From Emcibacter sp. (GTDB taxonomy: Bacteria > Pseudomonadota > Alphaproteobacteria > Sphingomonadales > Emcibacteraceae): 64,000 bases of DNA. The stretch covers positions 2,962,001-3,026,000 of the forward strand of contig NZ_OY776217.1 of NCBI RefSeq assembly GCF_963675455.1. Direction: 5' to 3'. Position numbers and translations under genes: made by a program. Under the pieces are notes generated by a model. That model ran no database searches and had not been told where the DNA came from. It saw only the letters and a program-made list of their open reading frames with translations. Below are positions 1 to 8,024 of this stretch, one piece after another (the first letter of the stretch is position 1; every line of letters begins with the position of its first letter).

Positions 1-312
1 TCTTTGAAAAGAAAACATCCTCGGAACTGATCCTCTTGTTAACAATCTGTTCAAGCCCATTAAGAATGGCGTGCCGGAGCTCCGGCCATTTCTCTCCAAC
101 TTTTTTCTTAATCTGACCTAGTCCGAGTAACTGTACCCTGCCAGTATTGACGATTGATGTATGAGCCAGAATTTTAATCAGTTTCTGCTCGAGAGGAGTT
201 TCAGTGCCGTCTCCCAGAGCGGGACCATCACCGGTTTTAGGATTAATTTTGCTTCCGGAAACACCTGGTTCCGTATCATACAATAAATTAGTCAGAAATT
301 TTTCAAGCATTT
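1..312 (-). CDS. Partial hypothetical protein, cut by window edge, probable frameshift near start
   Basis: The minus strand is open from about position 304 to the left edge, giving about 99 codons of normal-looking protein (for example VNTGRVQLLGLGQIKKKVGE) with no stop. The only good ATG, at 310–312, begins MLEK and would join this frame only if the run of seven A (seven T on the plus strand, 299–305) were one base longer or two shorter; as written it hits TGA after six codons. In the open frame a TGA lies at 305–307, so translation would otherwise need a TTG start further in. The gene is therefore either broken, read through by slippage, or carries a sequencing error in the homopolymer. I do not recognise the family and the C-terminus is missing. 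Confidence 0.45.
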
Positions 313-435
313 GGTAGTATTTGTCCGGGTTAAGCAATTGTTCCCATCTTTATGAATACAGCACATTTCACTAGGGCTCTTATCAGGATATTACGCCCAT
401 AATTAACAATATCCTAATTAGCAAATTTACATAAG

Positions 436-458
436 AAAAAGCCGCCCGATTGGGCGGC
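436..458 (-). terminator. Intrinsic terminator after rplM–rpsI
   Basis: A 7-bp perfect G+C stem (gccgccc / gggcggc, 441–447 and 452–458) with a 4-base loop is followed on the minus strand by five U (436–440). It sits about 30 bases past the rpsI stop, so it should end the ribosomal protein transcript. Confidence 0.85.
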
Positions 459-488
459 TTTTCAATATTGGAAATAACTGAAACGTAA

Positions 489-992
489 TTAACGTTTGGA
501 GAACTGGAAGCTCCGGCGGGCCTTGGCCTTACCGTATTTCTTACGTTCAACCACACGGGCATCACGAGTAAGGAAACCACCGTTCTTCAGAACCGGACGA
601 AGACCCGGTTCATAGTATGTCAGCGCCTTGCTGATACCATGACGTACGGCACCGGCCTGACCGGAAAGTCCGCCACCTTTTACAGTGCAAACCACGTCGA
701 ACTGATCTTTGCGGCCAGCAACGTCAAACGGCTGGTTAACAACCAGACGCTGTGTTGGACGGGCAAAATAAGTCAGCTGATCACGACCGTTTACAGTGAT
801 CTTGCCGGAACCGGGTTTGATCCAGACACGGGCAACCGCATCTTTACGTTTACCGGTTGCATATGCACGACCCTGGGCGTCCAGTTTGGGCTCGACTATG
901 ACATCAGCCGCTGCTTCGGTACCGGCCGCTGAAGTGGCGGCTTCGGCTGTAATCTCTTTCAGGTCTTCAAGAGTTTTCTTATCTTCAGCCAT
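489..992 (-). CDS. rpsI: 30S ribosomal protein S9
   Basis: Component of the small ribosomal subunit head whose C-terminal tail reaches the P-site tRNA. The 167-residue product has the S9 core starting at about residue 40 (GKRKDAVARVW) and the conserved basic tail ending in FSKR. The first roughly 38 residues are an Ala/Glu-rich extension (MAEDKKTLEDLKE...), typical of alphaproteobacterial S9. It follows rplM by 2 bases, the universal rplM–rpsI pair, and is followed by a strong terminator at 436–458. No anomalies. Confidence 0.98.
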   Translation of the reverse strand: MAEDKKTLEDLKEITAEAATSAAGTEAAADVIVEPKLDAQGRAYATGKRKDAVARVWIKPGSGKITVNGRDQLTYFARPTQRLVVNQPFDVAGRKDQFDVVCTVKGGGLSGQAGAVRHGISKALTYYEPGLRPVLKNGGFLTRDARVVERKKYGKAKARRSFQFSKR

Positions 993-994
993 GA

Positions 995-1459
995 TTAGCG
1001 GCTCCTTGTATTCTTGTCATTCATACCTGCAACATCAAGAACCTCGGGGTTCTGGGCGGTATGAGGATGTTCTGTACCAGCATAGACACGCAGGTTGCGC
1101 ATCTGCTGACGGCCAAGCGGACCACTCGGGATCATGCGCTGAACGGCTTTGGTGATCAGACGCTCGGGAAATTCACCTTCGAGGATCTGTTTGGCATTGC
1201 GGCTTTTGATACCGCCCGGATAACCGGTATGCCAGTAATGGATTTTGTCATCCATCTTCTTGCCGGTCAGTTTGACTTTTTCAGCATTGATGATGATGAT
1301 GTTGTCGCCGTCATCCATATGAGGCGTAAAGGACGGCTTGTGTTTTCCGCGCAGACGATTGGCAACAATGGCGGCCAGACGGCCAAGGACGACACCTTCG
1401 GCGTCAACCACAAACCATTTCTTCTCAATGTCTGCCGGCGTAGCAGAAAAGGTTTTCAT
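995..1459 (-). CDS. rplM: 50S ribosomal protein L13
   Basis: Large-subunit protein needed early in 50S assembly. The product from MKTFSATPADIEKKWFVVDA is 154 residues, the usual length, and contains the L13 signature region GLLGRQQMRNLRVYAG-like near residue 120 (here SGPLGRQQMRNLRVYAG). The frame is open upstream to 1510, but the start at 1457–1459 is chosen because AAGGA lies just upstream and the family begins there. First gene of the rplM–rpsI operon; promoter candidate at 1595–1622. Confidence 0.97.
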   Translation of the reverse strand: MKTFSATPADIEKKWFVVDAEGVVLGRLAAIVANRLRGKHKPSFTPHMDDGDNIIIINAEKVKLTGKKMDDKIHYWHTGYPGGIKSRNAKQILEGEFPERLITKAVQRMIPSGPLGRQQMRNLRVYAGTEHPHTAQNPEVLDVAGMNDKNTRSR

Positions 1460-1594
1460 AGTCTTGTTCCTTAATGGACCGGTCGGTTCTCCGTGCAGGA
1501 AAAATTTCACTGTCAGGCGGCCGGTTTTTTCTTGTTCCGGTGTTATTCCGGGTCCAAAATCGCCTTCGGGACTCGATAAATAACATTGGCGCGA

Positions 1595-1622
1595 AATATG
1601 CCATTTACAAAAGAAAAGTCAA
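1595..1622 (-). promoter_or_regulatory. Candidate promoter for rplM–rpsI
   Basis: On the minus strand a TTGACT box (1617–1622) is separated by 16 bases from CATATT (1595–1600), a fair sigma-70-type match about 135 bases upstream of the rplM start. Inferred by eye only. Confidence 0.45.
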
Positions 1623-1642
1623 TGATATATTTCCCTTAAAAT

Positions 1643-1674
1643 TCAAGGGGTTGAAATTATGGTATTATAATACC
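1643..1674. promoter_or_regulatory. Two palindromes upstream of metY, possible operator and -10
   Basis: GGTATTATAATACC (1661–1674) is a perfect 14-bp palindrome containing TATAAT (1666–1671). Just upstream TTCAA-N4-TTGAA (1643–1656) is a second dyad. Both lie about 75–105 bases before metY, where a sulfur-responsive repressor could bind. No known riboswitch fold (SAM-I/SAM-II) was recognised between them and the start. Confidence 0.45.
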
Positions 1675-1747
1675 TAAAGATAACCCTCTTGTTTTTAACA
1701 ATAAAAAGACCCAACACAGAGCCACACACAATATAAGGAATTGTCTT

Positions 1748-3034
1748 ATGTCAGAAACACATAAATTTTCAACGCTTGCCATTCACGCCGGGCAACAATC
1801 GGACCCCACGACCGGGGCCTGCGCCACACCGATTTACCAAACGGCCTCCTATGAATTTGAAAGCCCGGAACAGGCCGCTGCCCTGTTCAACCTGCAGGAG
1901 TTCGGCAACATCTACAGCCGTCTGACAAACCCGACAGTATCCGTCCTCGAAAACCGGGTCACTGCCCTGGAAGGTGGCGCTGCCGCCCTGGCCGTCGCCT
2001 CAGGCCACGCCGCCCAGCTGATTACCTTCCATACCCTGATGGAACCGGGGGATGAAATCCTGGCGTCGACAAAGCTTTACGGCGGTTCCATTACCCAGCT
2101 CAGCCAGAGCTTCAAGAAATTCGGCTGGGGCGCCAATTTTGTTGATCCCGATCCGGCAAAGATGAAAGCCGCCATCAAACCGAACACCAAAGCCATCTTT
2201 ATCGAGAGCCTGGCCAATCCCGGCGGTGTCGTCACCGACATTGCCGCCATCGCGGATGTCGCCCATGAAGCCGGCATCGTGCTGGTGGTGGACAATACAC
2301 TGGCGACCCCCTTTCTGTGCCGCCCGATTGAGCATGGGGCGGACATTGTAGTCCACAGCCTGACCAAGTTCCTCGGCGGTCAGGGCAACAGCATCGGCGG
2401 TATCATTGTCGATTCCGGCAATTTTGACTGGATGAAAAGCGGCAAATATTCGACCCTGTCTGAACCAAGCGCCTCTTATCATGGCATGGTTTTCGGCGAT
2501 GTATTTGGCGACGCCATGGGCAATATCGCCTTCGCCATCGCCTGCCGGGCAGTCGGTCTTCGGGATCTGGGACCGGCCCTGGCCCCTATGAACGCCTTCC
2601 TGATCCTGAACGGCATTGAAACCCTGCCACTGCGCATGCAGCGCCATGCGGACAATGCGCTGGAGGTGGCGAAATTCCTGAAAAATCACGACATGGTCGA
2701 ATGGGTATCCTATGCCGGACTGGAGGACGACCCCTATCACGGCCTGCAGCAGAAATATATGCCCAAAGGGGCCGGCGCCGTCATGACCTTCGGCGTCAAG
2801 GGCGGCTATGAAGCCGGCAAGAAAGTGGTCGGTGCAGTGCGATTATTCAAGCATCTGGCCAATATCGGCGATACCCGCAGCCTGATCATCCACCCCTCCT
2901 CCACCACTCACCGGCAGCTTGGGGAAGCGGAACAGATCAAAGCCGGGGCCGGGCCGGATGTGATCCGTCTGTCCGTCGGCATCGAGGATGTGGAAGACAT
3001 CAAGGCCGACCTGGATCAGGCCCTGCGCAGCTAA
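1748..3034 (+). CDS. metY: O-acetylhomoserine sulfhydrylase / aminocarboxypropyltransferase (MetY)
   Basis: PLP enzyme of the Cys/Met metabolism family that makes homocysteine from O-acetylhomoserine and sulfide. The 428-residue length is typical of MetY rather than the ~390-residue MetB/MetC/MetZ enzymes. Visible motifs: substrate/PLP loop YSRLTNPT near residue 57, VVDNTLATPF near 180–189 with the PLP Asp, and the Schiff-base Lys in HSLTKFLGGQG at about residue 207. A C-terminal PSSTTHRQL motif is the family signature. AAGGA precedes the ATG. It stands alone, with dyads upstream (1643–1674). MetZ-type activity (O-succinyl substrate) is possible but length argues against it. Confidence 0.93.
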   Translation: MSETHKFSTLAIHAGQQSDPTTGACATPIYQTASYEFESPEQAAALFNLQEFGNIYSRLTNPTVSVLENRVTALEGGAAALAVASGHAAQLITFHTLMEPGDEILASTKLYGGSITQLSQSFKKFGWGANFVDPDPAKMKAAIKPNTKAIFIESLANPGGVVTDIAAIADVAHEAGIVLVVDNTLATPFLCRPIEHGADIVVHSLTKFLGGQGNSIGGIIVDSGNFDWMKSGKYSTLSEPSASYHGMVFGDVFGDAMGNIAFAIACRAVGLRDLGPALAPMNAFLILNGIETLPLRMQRHADNALEVAKFLKNHDMVEWVSYAGLEDDPYHGLQQKYMPKGAGAVMTFGVKGGYEAGKKVVGAVRLFKHLANIGDTRSLIIHPSSTTHRQLGEAEQIKAGAGPDVIRLSVGIEDVEDIKADLDQALRS

Positions 3035-3091
3035 AAGTTATATTGGAAGCCGATAGTGCGAGCCAGCAGGCCGGTGCTCGTTTACAATAAA

Positions 3092-3124
3092 TTTGGAGAT
3101 ATGTCCTTAGTACATATCTCCAAA
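3092..3124. repeat. Perfect 13-bp inverted repeat in the metY–csgG-like gap
   Basis: Arms tttggagatatgt (3092–3104) and acatatctccaaa (3112–3124) flank a 7-base loop. No U-run follows on either strand, so it is a weak terminator candidate or a protein-binding dyad. The rest of the 300-base gap 3035–3334 is AT-rich and holds no ORF that I could support. Confidence 0.6.
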
Positions 3125-3334
3125 AGACAAGGTATTATAACATCCAAGAATCTGAATTGATCATCACGCGCAGGCTCGAGGTTAAAATAATTTAAATGCT
3201 GAAAATAATAATATTATTGTCTTTTCATTAGATGAAGGATAGTAGTTAGTAAAATAACTTTGGGGGTTATCGATAATGCAATCGCTCACCATCTCAAGGT
3301 TTCTGTATTCTGCCGAAATATAGTTAGGTGAAAG

Positions 3335-4276
3335 ATGGTAATTAAATATTCTTCAAATTGTTTGTACAGCGTACTTATCTCCAGCATTTTATTGGTTTTT
3401 CTTACACTGCCTCAAGCTTCTGCTCAGGAAGTAGAAAAAAAACCCAGCTTAATTTCTCAAGAGAAGAAATTGAAAACCAAGCTGGCTGTGGGACGATTCA
3501 GCAATGAGACAAATTACGGAATAAGCCTACTTAGGGATGGGGACCTTGATCCACTGGGTAAGCAGGCCGCCGATATTCTTACAGCCTATCTGACAAAAAC
3601 AAACAATTTCCTGATATTTGAACGTCCCGATCTATCGAAAATAAAAAGGGAACAAAACCAGTCCGGCCAAAGTCAGAACATTGTCGGTGTCGACACTCTT
3701 ATTCTGGGCTCCATTGTGGAATTTGGCCGCACTACTGATGGCCAAAGAGGCCTTTTCAACAAAAAGAAAGTTCAGGTTGCTCATGCCAAAGTGGCCATCA
3801 GGCTTGTAGATGTAAGAACTGGCCTAGTTTTTCATTCTGCCACTGGCGAGGGAGAAGCAACAACCGAAAGCTCAACAGTATTAGGCATGGGAAGCACCTC
3901 GAAATATGATGCCACCTTAAATGACAAAGCCATTTCCATTGCTATCGAGGATATGATTGAAGAATTAATCACCACGCTTTCCGGCCGACGCTGGAAGACA
4001 GATATCCTGCAAGTCGAAAACGGTGCCGTTTATATATCTGGTGGACAGCATCAGGGTCTACAACAAGGTGACCACCTTATTGTGATGAAAGAAGGCAAGA
4101 CTATACGCAGCAATCAGAGTGGTTTTGATATTACATTGCCAGCGGAAAAAGTTGCGGAGATCCTAATTGAAACCACATTCGGCGACTCTGAAACTAATGA
4201 AGGCTCTGTGGCTAGAATTGTTTCGGGAACACTGGAAAACGGGCGACCTGCCGGGTTTTTCGTAACAGATCAGTAA
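3335..4276 (+). CDS. CsgG-family secreted protein
   Basis: The 313-residue product begins with a signal peptide (about residues 1–30, cleavage after ASA) and lacks a lipobox Cys, unlike classical CsgG. Residues about 48–210 resemble the CsgG/TolB-N-like fold: KLAVGRFSNETN, a helix with AADILTAYLTKTNNFLIFERPDL, GVDTLILGSIVEF, then KVAIRLVDVRTGLVFHSATGEGE and a final amphipathic helix. CsgG proper forms the curli export pore; relatives act as periplasmic or outer-membrane partners. A C-terminal domain of about 80 residues (GGQHQGLQQGDHLIVMKEG) looks like a small beta-barrel seen in other CsgG-like proteins. First gene of a four-gene cassette with three lipoproteins; no CsgA-like curlin is present, so curli secretion is not implied. 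Confidence 0.8.
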   Translation: MVIKYSSNCLYSVLISSILLVFLTLPQASAQEVEKKPSLISQEKKLKTKLAVGRFSNETNYGISLLRDGDLDPLGKQAADILTAYLTKTNNFLIFERPDLSKIKREQNQSGQSQNIVGVDTLILGSIVEFGRTTDGQRGLFNKKKVQVAHAKVAIRLVDVRTGLVFHSATGEGEATTESSTVLGMGSTSKYDATLNDKAISIAIEDMIEELITTLSGRRWKTDILQVENGAVYISGGQHQGLQQGDHLIVMKEGKTIRSNQSGFDITLPAEKVAEILIETTFGDSETNEGSVARIVSGTLENGRPAGFFVTDQ

Positions 4277-4306
4277 AGACACATTCAACGGGGAATAAAT
4301 ATTACT

Positions 4307-4600
4307 ATGCGTATTTTGCTACTGGTATTTTGCAGCATGGCTCTTGCTTCATGTGGCAGTATGCCTAGACATAAGAACATAAGATCAGACAGCAGTCCAT
4401 CTATACAAATACTGGGAGCAGATCCAGGGGTTTCTGTATACGTGGACAACGTTCTGGTTGGCACTGTCACCCAAGAAACCAATCGCTTCCACATCAAGAG
4501 CGGCACTCATATAGTTGTAATTAAGTCCGGTGATCAAACAATCCGGCAGGAAAAAATATTTGTTGAAAGTGGCACGATAAAAAAAATAAATGTGAATTAA
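4307..4600 (+). CDS. Small lipoprotein with PEGA-like domain
   Basis: 97 residues: a lipoprotein signal peptide ending in MALASC (Cys16) followed by one small beta-rich domain with PEGA-type spacing (GADPGVSVYVDNVLVGTV ... SGTHIVVIKSGDQ). PEGA domains are surface or periplasmic beta-sandwich modules. Position +2 is Gly, so outer-membrane sorting is expected. It lies 30 bases after the CsgG-like gene and shares the leader ggggaataa about 12 bases before its ATG with the next gene. Function unknown; probably an accessory subunit of the cassette. Confidence 0.75.
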   Translation: MRILLLVFCSMALASCGSMPRHKNIRSDSSPSIQILGADPGVSVYVDNVLVGTVTQETNRFHIKSGTHIVVIKSGDQTIRQEKIFVESGTIKKINVN

Positions 4601-4633
4601 CTTAAACTACCTTAAGAGGGGAATAATTTGATT

Positions 4634-5020
4634 ATGAAAATTACATCCAGAGGTTTGCTGGTAATCCTTGGGGGGCTTTTTCTGGCTTCCTGTGGAACTC
4701 AAACCACATATGAGTGGAATGGCTATAGTAATCATTTACTTGCATATTACAAAAATCCGGATGAAAACCGAAAGTTTGCGGATCAATTGCTTGAAGATAT
4801 TAAAAAAGCTGAAGAAAAAGATATGGTTCCGCCGGGTATGTACGCCGAATATGGTTATATGATGGTTGAGTTAGAAGAAAATGAAACTGCACTAGTCTAT
4901 TTTTCTAAAGAAAAGGAAAAATGGCCTGAGTCCGTTTTTCTGATGGAAAAGGTAATTTCAAAAATTTCAAGCAATGTTGAAGATGCTGATGCAGAAACAA
5001 CACCTGCAGCCACCGAATAA
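4634..5020 (+). CDS. DUF4810 lipoprotein
   Basis: 128 residues with a lipobox LFLASC (Cys20) and a helical domain matching DUF4810 (YEWNGYSNHLLAYYKNP ... PPGMYAEYGYMMVE). DUF4810 proteins are nearly always encoded between a CsgG-like protein and a DUF799 lipoprotein, exactly as here. Start: an in-frame TTG at 4628 has closer Shine–Dalgarno spacing (6 bases), but ATG 4634 is preferred because the preceding gene has the same ggggaataa leader at the same distance from its ATG. Likely outer-membrane anchored; the TPR-like helical pattern suggests a scaffolding role, which is inference. Confidence 0.82.
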   Translation: MKITSRGLLVILGGLFLASCGTQTTYEWNGYSNHLLAYYKNPDENRKFADQLLEDIKKAEEKDMVPPGMYAEYGYMMVELEENETALVYFSKEKEKWPESVFLMEKVISKISSNVEDADAETTPAATE

Positions 5021-5038
5021 TTCCTGGGGAGCGGATTT

Positions 5039-5887
5039 ATGACTAAAATTAAAAATTTCATTATGGCTGCTGCAGCTTTACTGATGGCAGCTTGTGTAAG
5101 CGCGCCGGAATACAAGGATTATTCCTCGTTCCGAGAAGCGGACCCGCATTCAATTCTTATTGTTCCTGTTATCAACCATTCAGAAGAAACCGAGGCTGCT
5201 GATCTGTTCCTGACGACAGTTGCTGTACCACTTGCCGAACGGGGCTACTATGTCTTCCCTACTAACATGATTAAGGGCATGATGGAAAGGGATGGCCTTG
5301 CCGATCCCTACCTTGTTCACAACGCGGATACGACACGACTGGCTGAATTGTTTGGTGCGGACAGCGTTGTCTACATTGAAATTCTGGACTGGACAAGCAA
5401 ATATAATGTCTTGTCATCTGGTATAAAAGTGCACTTCCTTTATACAATTAAGGATGGTCATTCTGGAAAATTACTATGGCAGGATGAGCAAGTTTTCCTC
5501 CATAATAATTCGTCAAGTTCTGGAAATATACTTGCTGATCTCATTGCAACTGCTGTTGTTGCCGCTGTAGACAATGCCAGATCCGACTATACTCCGGTTG
5601 CTCACTCTGCAAATGCACAGGCACTTTTGCTTGAGGGCAGAGGTATCCCCAACGGTCCCTACTCCAAAAATTATAACAAAGACCTCAAGCAGTTCCCTGC
5701 ATCAGGCTCAGGGCGGATTTCAGATGCTACCTCTATCGCCGTGTCATATCAGACAGATCCTAATGAAGGTATGTCAGGTGCCGAAAATCCTGATCAGAAT
5801 GAAGTGGAGAATAGCGGTTCAAATGAAGGGAACAGTGATACAGAGACAACAACAGATCAGCCTGTAACTGAACCTACGCTGCCATAA
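5039..5887 (+). CDS. DUF799 (GNA1162-like) lipoprotein
   Basis: 282 residues with lipobox LLMAAC (Cys19). Residues about 35–190 match the DUF799/GNA1162 family: HSILIVPVINHSEE, PLAERGYYVFPTNMI, ELFGADSVVYIEILDW, then SGKLLWQDEQVF. The solved GNA1162 fold of Neisseria resembles TolB-N and CsgG-like domains. The last ~70 residues are low-complexity, rich in Asn, Ser, Glu and Thr, and look like a disordered tail not usual in the family. GGGGAG precedes the ATG by 7 bases. Last gene of the cassette; terminator at 5939–5973. Confidence 0.85.
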   Translation: MTKIKNFIMAAAALLMAACVSAPEYKDYSSFREADPHSILIVPVINHSEETEAADLFLTTVAVPLAERGYYVFPTNMIKGMMERDGLADPYLVHNADTTRLAELFGADSVVYIEILDWTSKYNVLSSGIKVHFLYTIKDGHSGKLLWQDEQVFLHNNSSSSGNILADLIATAVVAAVDNARSDYTPVAHSANAQALLLEGRGIPNGPYSKNYNKDLKQFPASGSGRISDATSIAVSYQTDPNEGMSGAENPDQNEVENSGSNEGNSDTETTTDQPVTEPTLP

Positions 5888-5938
5888 CACTTAAGATCAG
5901 AATTATTCAACTTACTTACCTGATCGACATAATTTATT

Positions 5939-5973
5939 CCCTGCAAGAGCGTGCCCTTGCAGGGATTTTTTTT
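5939..5973 (+). terminator. Strong intrinsic terminator after the lipoprotein cassette
   Basis: A 9-bp perfect stem ccctgcaag / cttgcaggg (5939–5947 and 5956–5964), 8-base loop, then A and eight T. About 50 bases past the DUF799 stop. Confidence 0.9.
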
Positions 5974-6028
5974 ATTCATTACCACACCGTAAATAAAATG
6001 GTCAGAAGAGAAATACTATCATTTTTTC

Positions 6029-6388
6029 TTACATAAAATTACTCGAAAGATCCTTACCGATCTCAGTGTCAACACTGCCCTCAACCCATTTGAGGTAAGC
6101 CGGATTGCCGCCGGCAATCGGCCAGACGGTGACACAGGGCACATCATAGGAATGAAGATCAATGATACGGGCGATAGCCGCTTCACGCTTTTGCTCAACA
6201 GTTTTGAGCAACAACGCCACCTCGGTCTCCTCACAGATTTCTCCCTGCCACACGTAAACTGACGTCATGCCGTCAAGAATATTGGCGCAGGCCACAAGCT
6301 TTTCCGCCACCAGGCGGCGGGATATGGCAAGCGCTTCCTCACGGTCTTTGCAGGTTACATAGATGGTGCAAAAACCCGACATATTCAT
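6029..6388 (-). CDS. cutA: Divalent cation tolerance protein CutA1
   Basis: Small trimeric ferredoxin-like-fold protein, widely conserved and linked to copper tolerance in E. coli although its molecular role is unsettled. The 119-residue product shows the CutA core: IYVTCKDREEALAISRRLV, KLVACANIL, VYVWQGEICEETEVALLLKT, and HSYDVPCVTVWPI. Its ATG overlaps the ctaA stop (ATGA), so it is translationally coupled to ctaA; a second ATG at 6382 has better Shine–Dalgarno spacing (GGAG, 8 bases) and could be the real start. Confidence 0.94.
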   Translation of the reverse strand: MNMSGFCTIYVTCKDREEALAISRRLVAEKLVACANILDGMTSVYVWQGEICEETEVALLLKTVEQKREAAIARIIDLHSYDVPCVTVWPIAGGNPAYLKWVEGSVDTEIGKDLSSNFM

Positions 6389-7395
6389 TTCTCCTGTTTC
6401 AGCCGGTGAAGGAAAAAGAGGCTCGCCGAAAGAAGAAGCACAGCACCGGCCTGATGCAGAGCGGCCAGCAGCACAGGCACCACATAGACAAGGGTCAGGA
6501 TACCCAGCGTGACCTGAAACAGAACCGCTGCCATCAGCAGCAGGCCGGCCAGCGGCCGGTCACCGCGACTGTTCCAGACCAGCCAGACAGCCAGACCTGT
6601 GACAATATAGGCGCCGATCCGGTGGTCAAACTGGACGGTCATGAGATTTTCAAAAAAGTTCATGTACCAGGGAGTTTGATCGAACAATCCGTCCGGGATA
6701 ATCGCCCCATCCATCAGCGGCCAGTCTGTATAGATAAACCCGGCATTCAGTCCGGCCACCATTCCTCCCAGCAAAATCTGAAAGAAAATAATCCCGACGA
6801 GGACTGAAGCCGGCCGGACCAGAAGCCGTTCATTACCCCGGGGAGAAACCAAATCCAGGGCGGTCCAGAAAATATACAGATAAATCAGTACCGCCAGGCC
6901 GAGATGGGCGGTAAGCCGATAGTGGCTCACATCCGGCTGGTCCACAAGGCCGCTCTTGACCATCCACCAGCCCAATAGTCCCTGCAAACCGCCAAGCACA
7001 AACATAACCCACAGCTTTGGCTTCAGCGCCGGTTCAACCTTTCGCCGCAGCAGGAAAACCATAAAGGGGATAAAAAAGGCAAGGCCGATGATACGGCCGA
7101 GAATGCGGTGACTATATTCCCAGAAAAATATTCCCTTGAACTCGTCAAGGGTCATGCCGCTGTTGACCTTCTGATATTCCGGATACTGCTTGTAGGCCTC
7201 AAATTCTTCCTGCCATTGAACTTCATTCAGGGGCGGAACAATTCCATGCAGCGGGTGCCAGTGCACCATGCTCAGGCCGCTCTCGGTCAGGCGGGTGATT
7301 CCCCCCACGACAATCATCAGGAAAATCAGGGCACAGACAGTGAATAACCAGATTGCAATTTGACGGTTATTTTTTTGTCGCTCTTCATTAATCAT
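6385..7395 (-). CDS. ctaA: Heme A synthase (COX15/CtaA)
   Basis: Inner-membrane enzyme that oxidises the C8 methyl of heme O to make heme A for aa3-type cytochrome oxidase. About 336 residues with eight predicted membrane segments. Family motifs: VGGITRLTESGLSMVHWHPLHG near residue 30 with the conserved His, FFWEYSHRILGRIIGL near 95, HLGLAVLIYLYIFW near 165, and FDHRIGAYIV near 265, matching the paired heme-binding His residues of type-2 (alphaproteobacterial/mitochondrial) CtaA. ATG 7395 is preferred over ATG 7401 because AAAGGG directly abuts the upstream one. First gene of ctaA–cutA. Confidence 0.95.
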   Translation of the reverse strand: MINEERQKNNRQIAIWLFTVCALIFLMIVVGGITRLTESGLSMVHWHPLHGIVPPLNEVQWQEEFEAYKQYPEYQKVNSGMTLDEFKGIFFWEYSHRILGRIIGLAFFIPFMVFLLRRKVEPALKPKLWVMFVLGGLQGLLGWWMVKSGLVDQPDVSHYRLTAHLGLAVLIYLYIFWTALDLVSPRGNERLLVRPASVLVGIIFFQILLGGMVAGLNAGFIYTDWPLMDGAIIPDGLFDQTPWYMNFFENLMTVQFDHRIGAYIVTGLAVWLVWNSRGDRPLAGLLLMAAVLFQVTLGILTLVYVVPVLLAALHQAGAVLLLSASLFFLHRLKQEK

Positions 7396-7533
7396 GGACA
7401 TCCCTTTCCGCCATGTTCCTATCGCATTGAAACCCTGTTTTCAAGACGTTAGAACGGACATCGGCTCGCCGTCTCTGATCATGGTTAATTTTGCATCAAA
7501 TTTTAACCAAAGATCATAAATCCTTCACCGACC

Positions 7534-7968
7534 ATGGATAACATTTTATCTATGGAAAGGATGACTCCTGATTACAGAAACCTGCGAATTTACAGCAGCC
7601 TCTTTCTGCTGACAGGCCTCTTTATATTCTTTCTGTTCCCATACAAAGGTCAATGCCAGGATATCAGTCTGCTGACGCCTCCCCCGGAATCCAGCGATCC
7701 CGGTTTCCGGATCATCAGCACCTACAAAGACGGACTGACAGAAAACAGCCCCACAGAACCAATAAAATATTCTTCTTTTTCTGATAGTTACTTTATCAAA
7801 TTAAAGTATAAAATAAAGAAGGATATATATTTTCTGGTGGGACGGAAAATCAAATATACAGTTGATCCCGGACTCTATGCTCCGCCTGGAAGCTATGAAT
7901 TTAACCCGGGCCTGACCCTGAACAGGGCGCCTGCCCTCGGCCAGTTCAGCCTGATCATCAGATATTGA
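7534..7968 (+). CDS. Small hypothetical exported protein
   Basis: Up to 144 residues with one hydrophobic segment at about 24–42 ending near KGQCQ, compatible with an uncleaved anchor or a signal peptide, followed by a mature part of about 100 residues. The C-terminal half (YFIKLKYKIKKDIYFLVGRK and LNRAPALGQFSLIIRY) alternates like beta strands and ends in Tyr, reminiscent of a short outer-membrane beta-barrel fragment, but this is only pattern reading. No clear Shine–Dalgarno before ATG 7534; ATG 7552 or 7561 are alternatives. Divergent from ctaA. Family not recognised. Confidence 0.45.
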   Translation: MDNILSMERMTPDYRNLRIYSSLFLLTGLFIFFLFPYKGQCQDISLLTPPPESSDPGFRIISTYKDGLTENSPTEPIKYSSFSDSYFIKLKYKIKKDIYFLVGRKIKYTVDPGLYAPPGSYEFNPGLTLNRAPALGQFSLIIRY

Positions 7969-8024
7969 CAGCCCGCCCTGATCCCCTTACCTAGATTATC
8001 CGAACACTGGTTAGCGGAGCCTCC

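Noticed and set aside
1640..1747. SAM riboswitch before metY
   Set aside because: No SAM-I or SAM-II fold signatures could be found; the only structure is two DNA-type palindromes.
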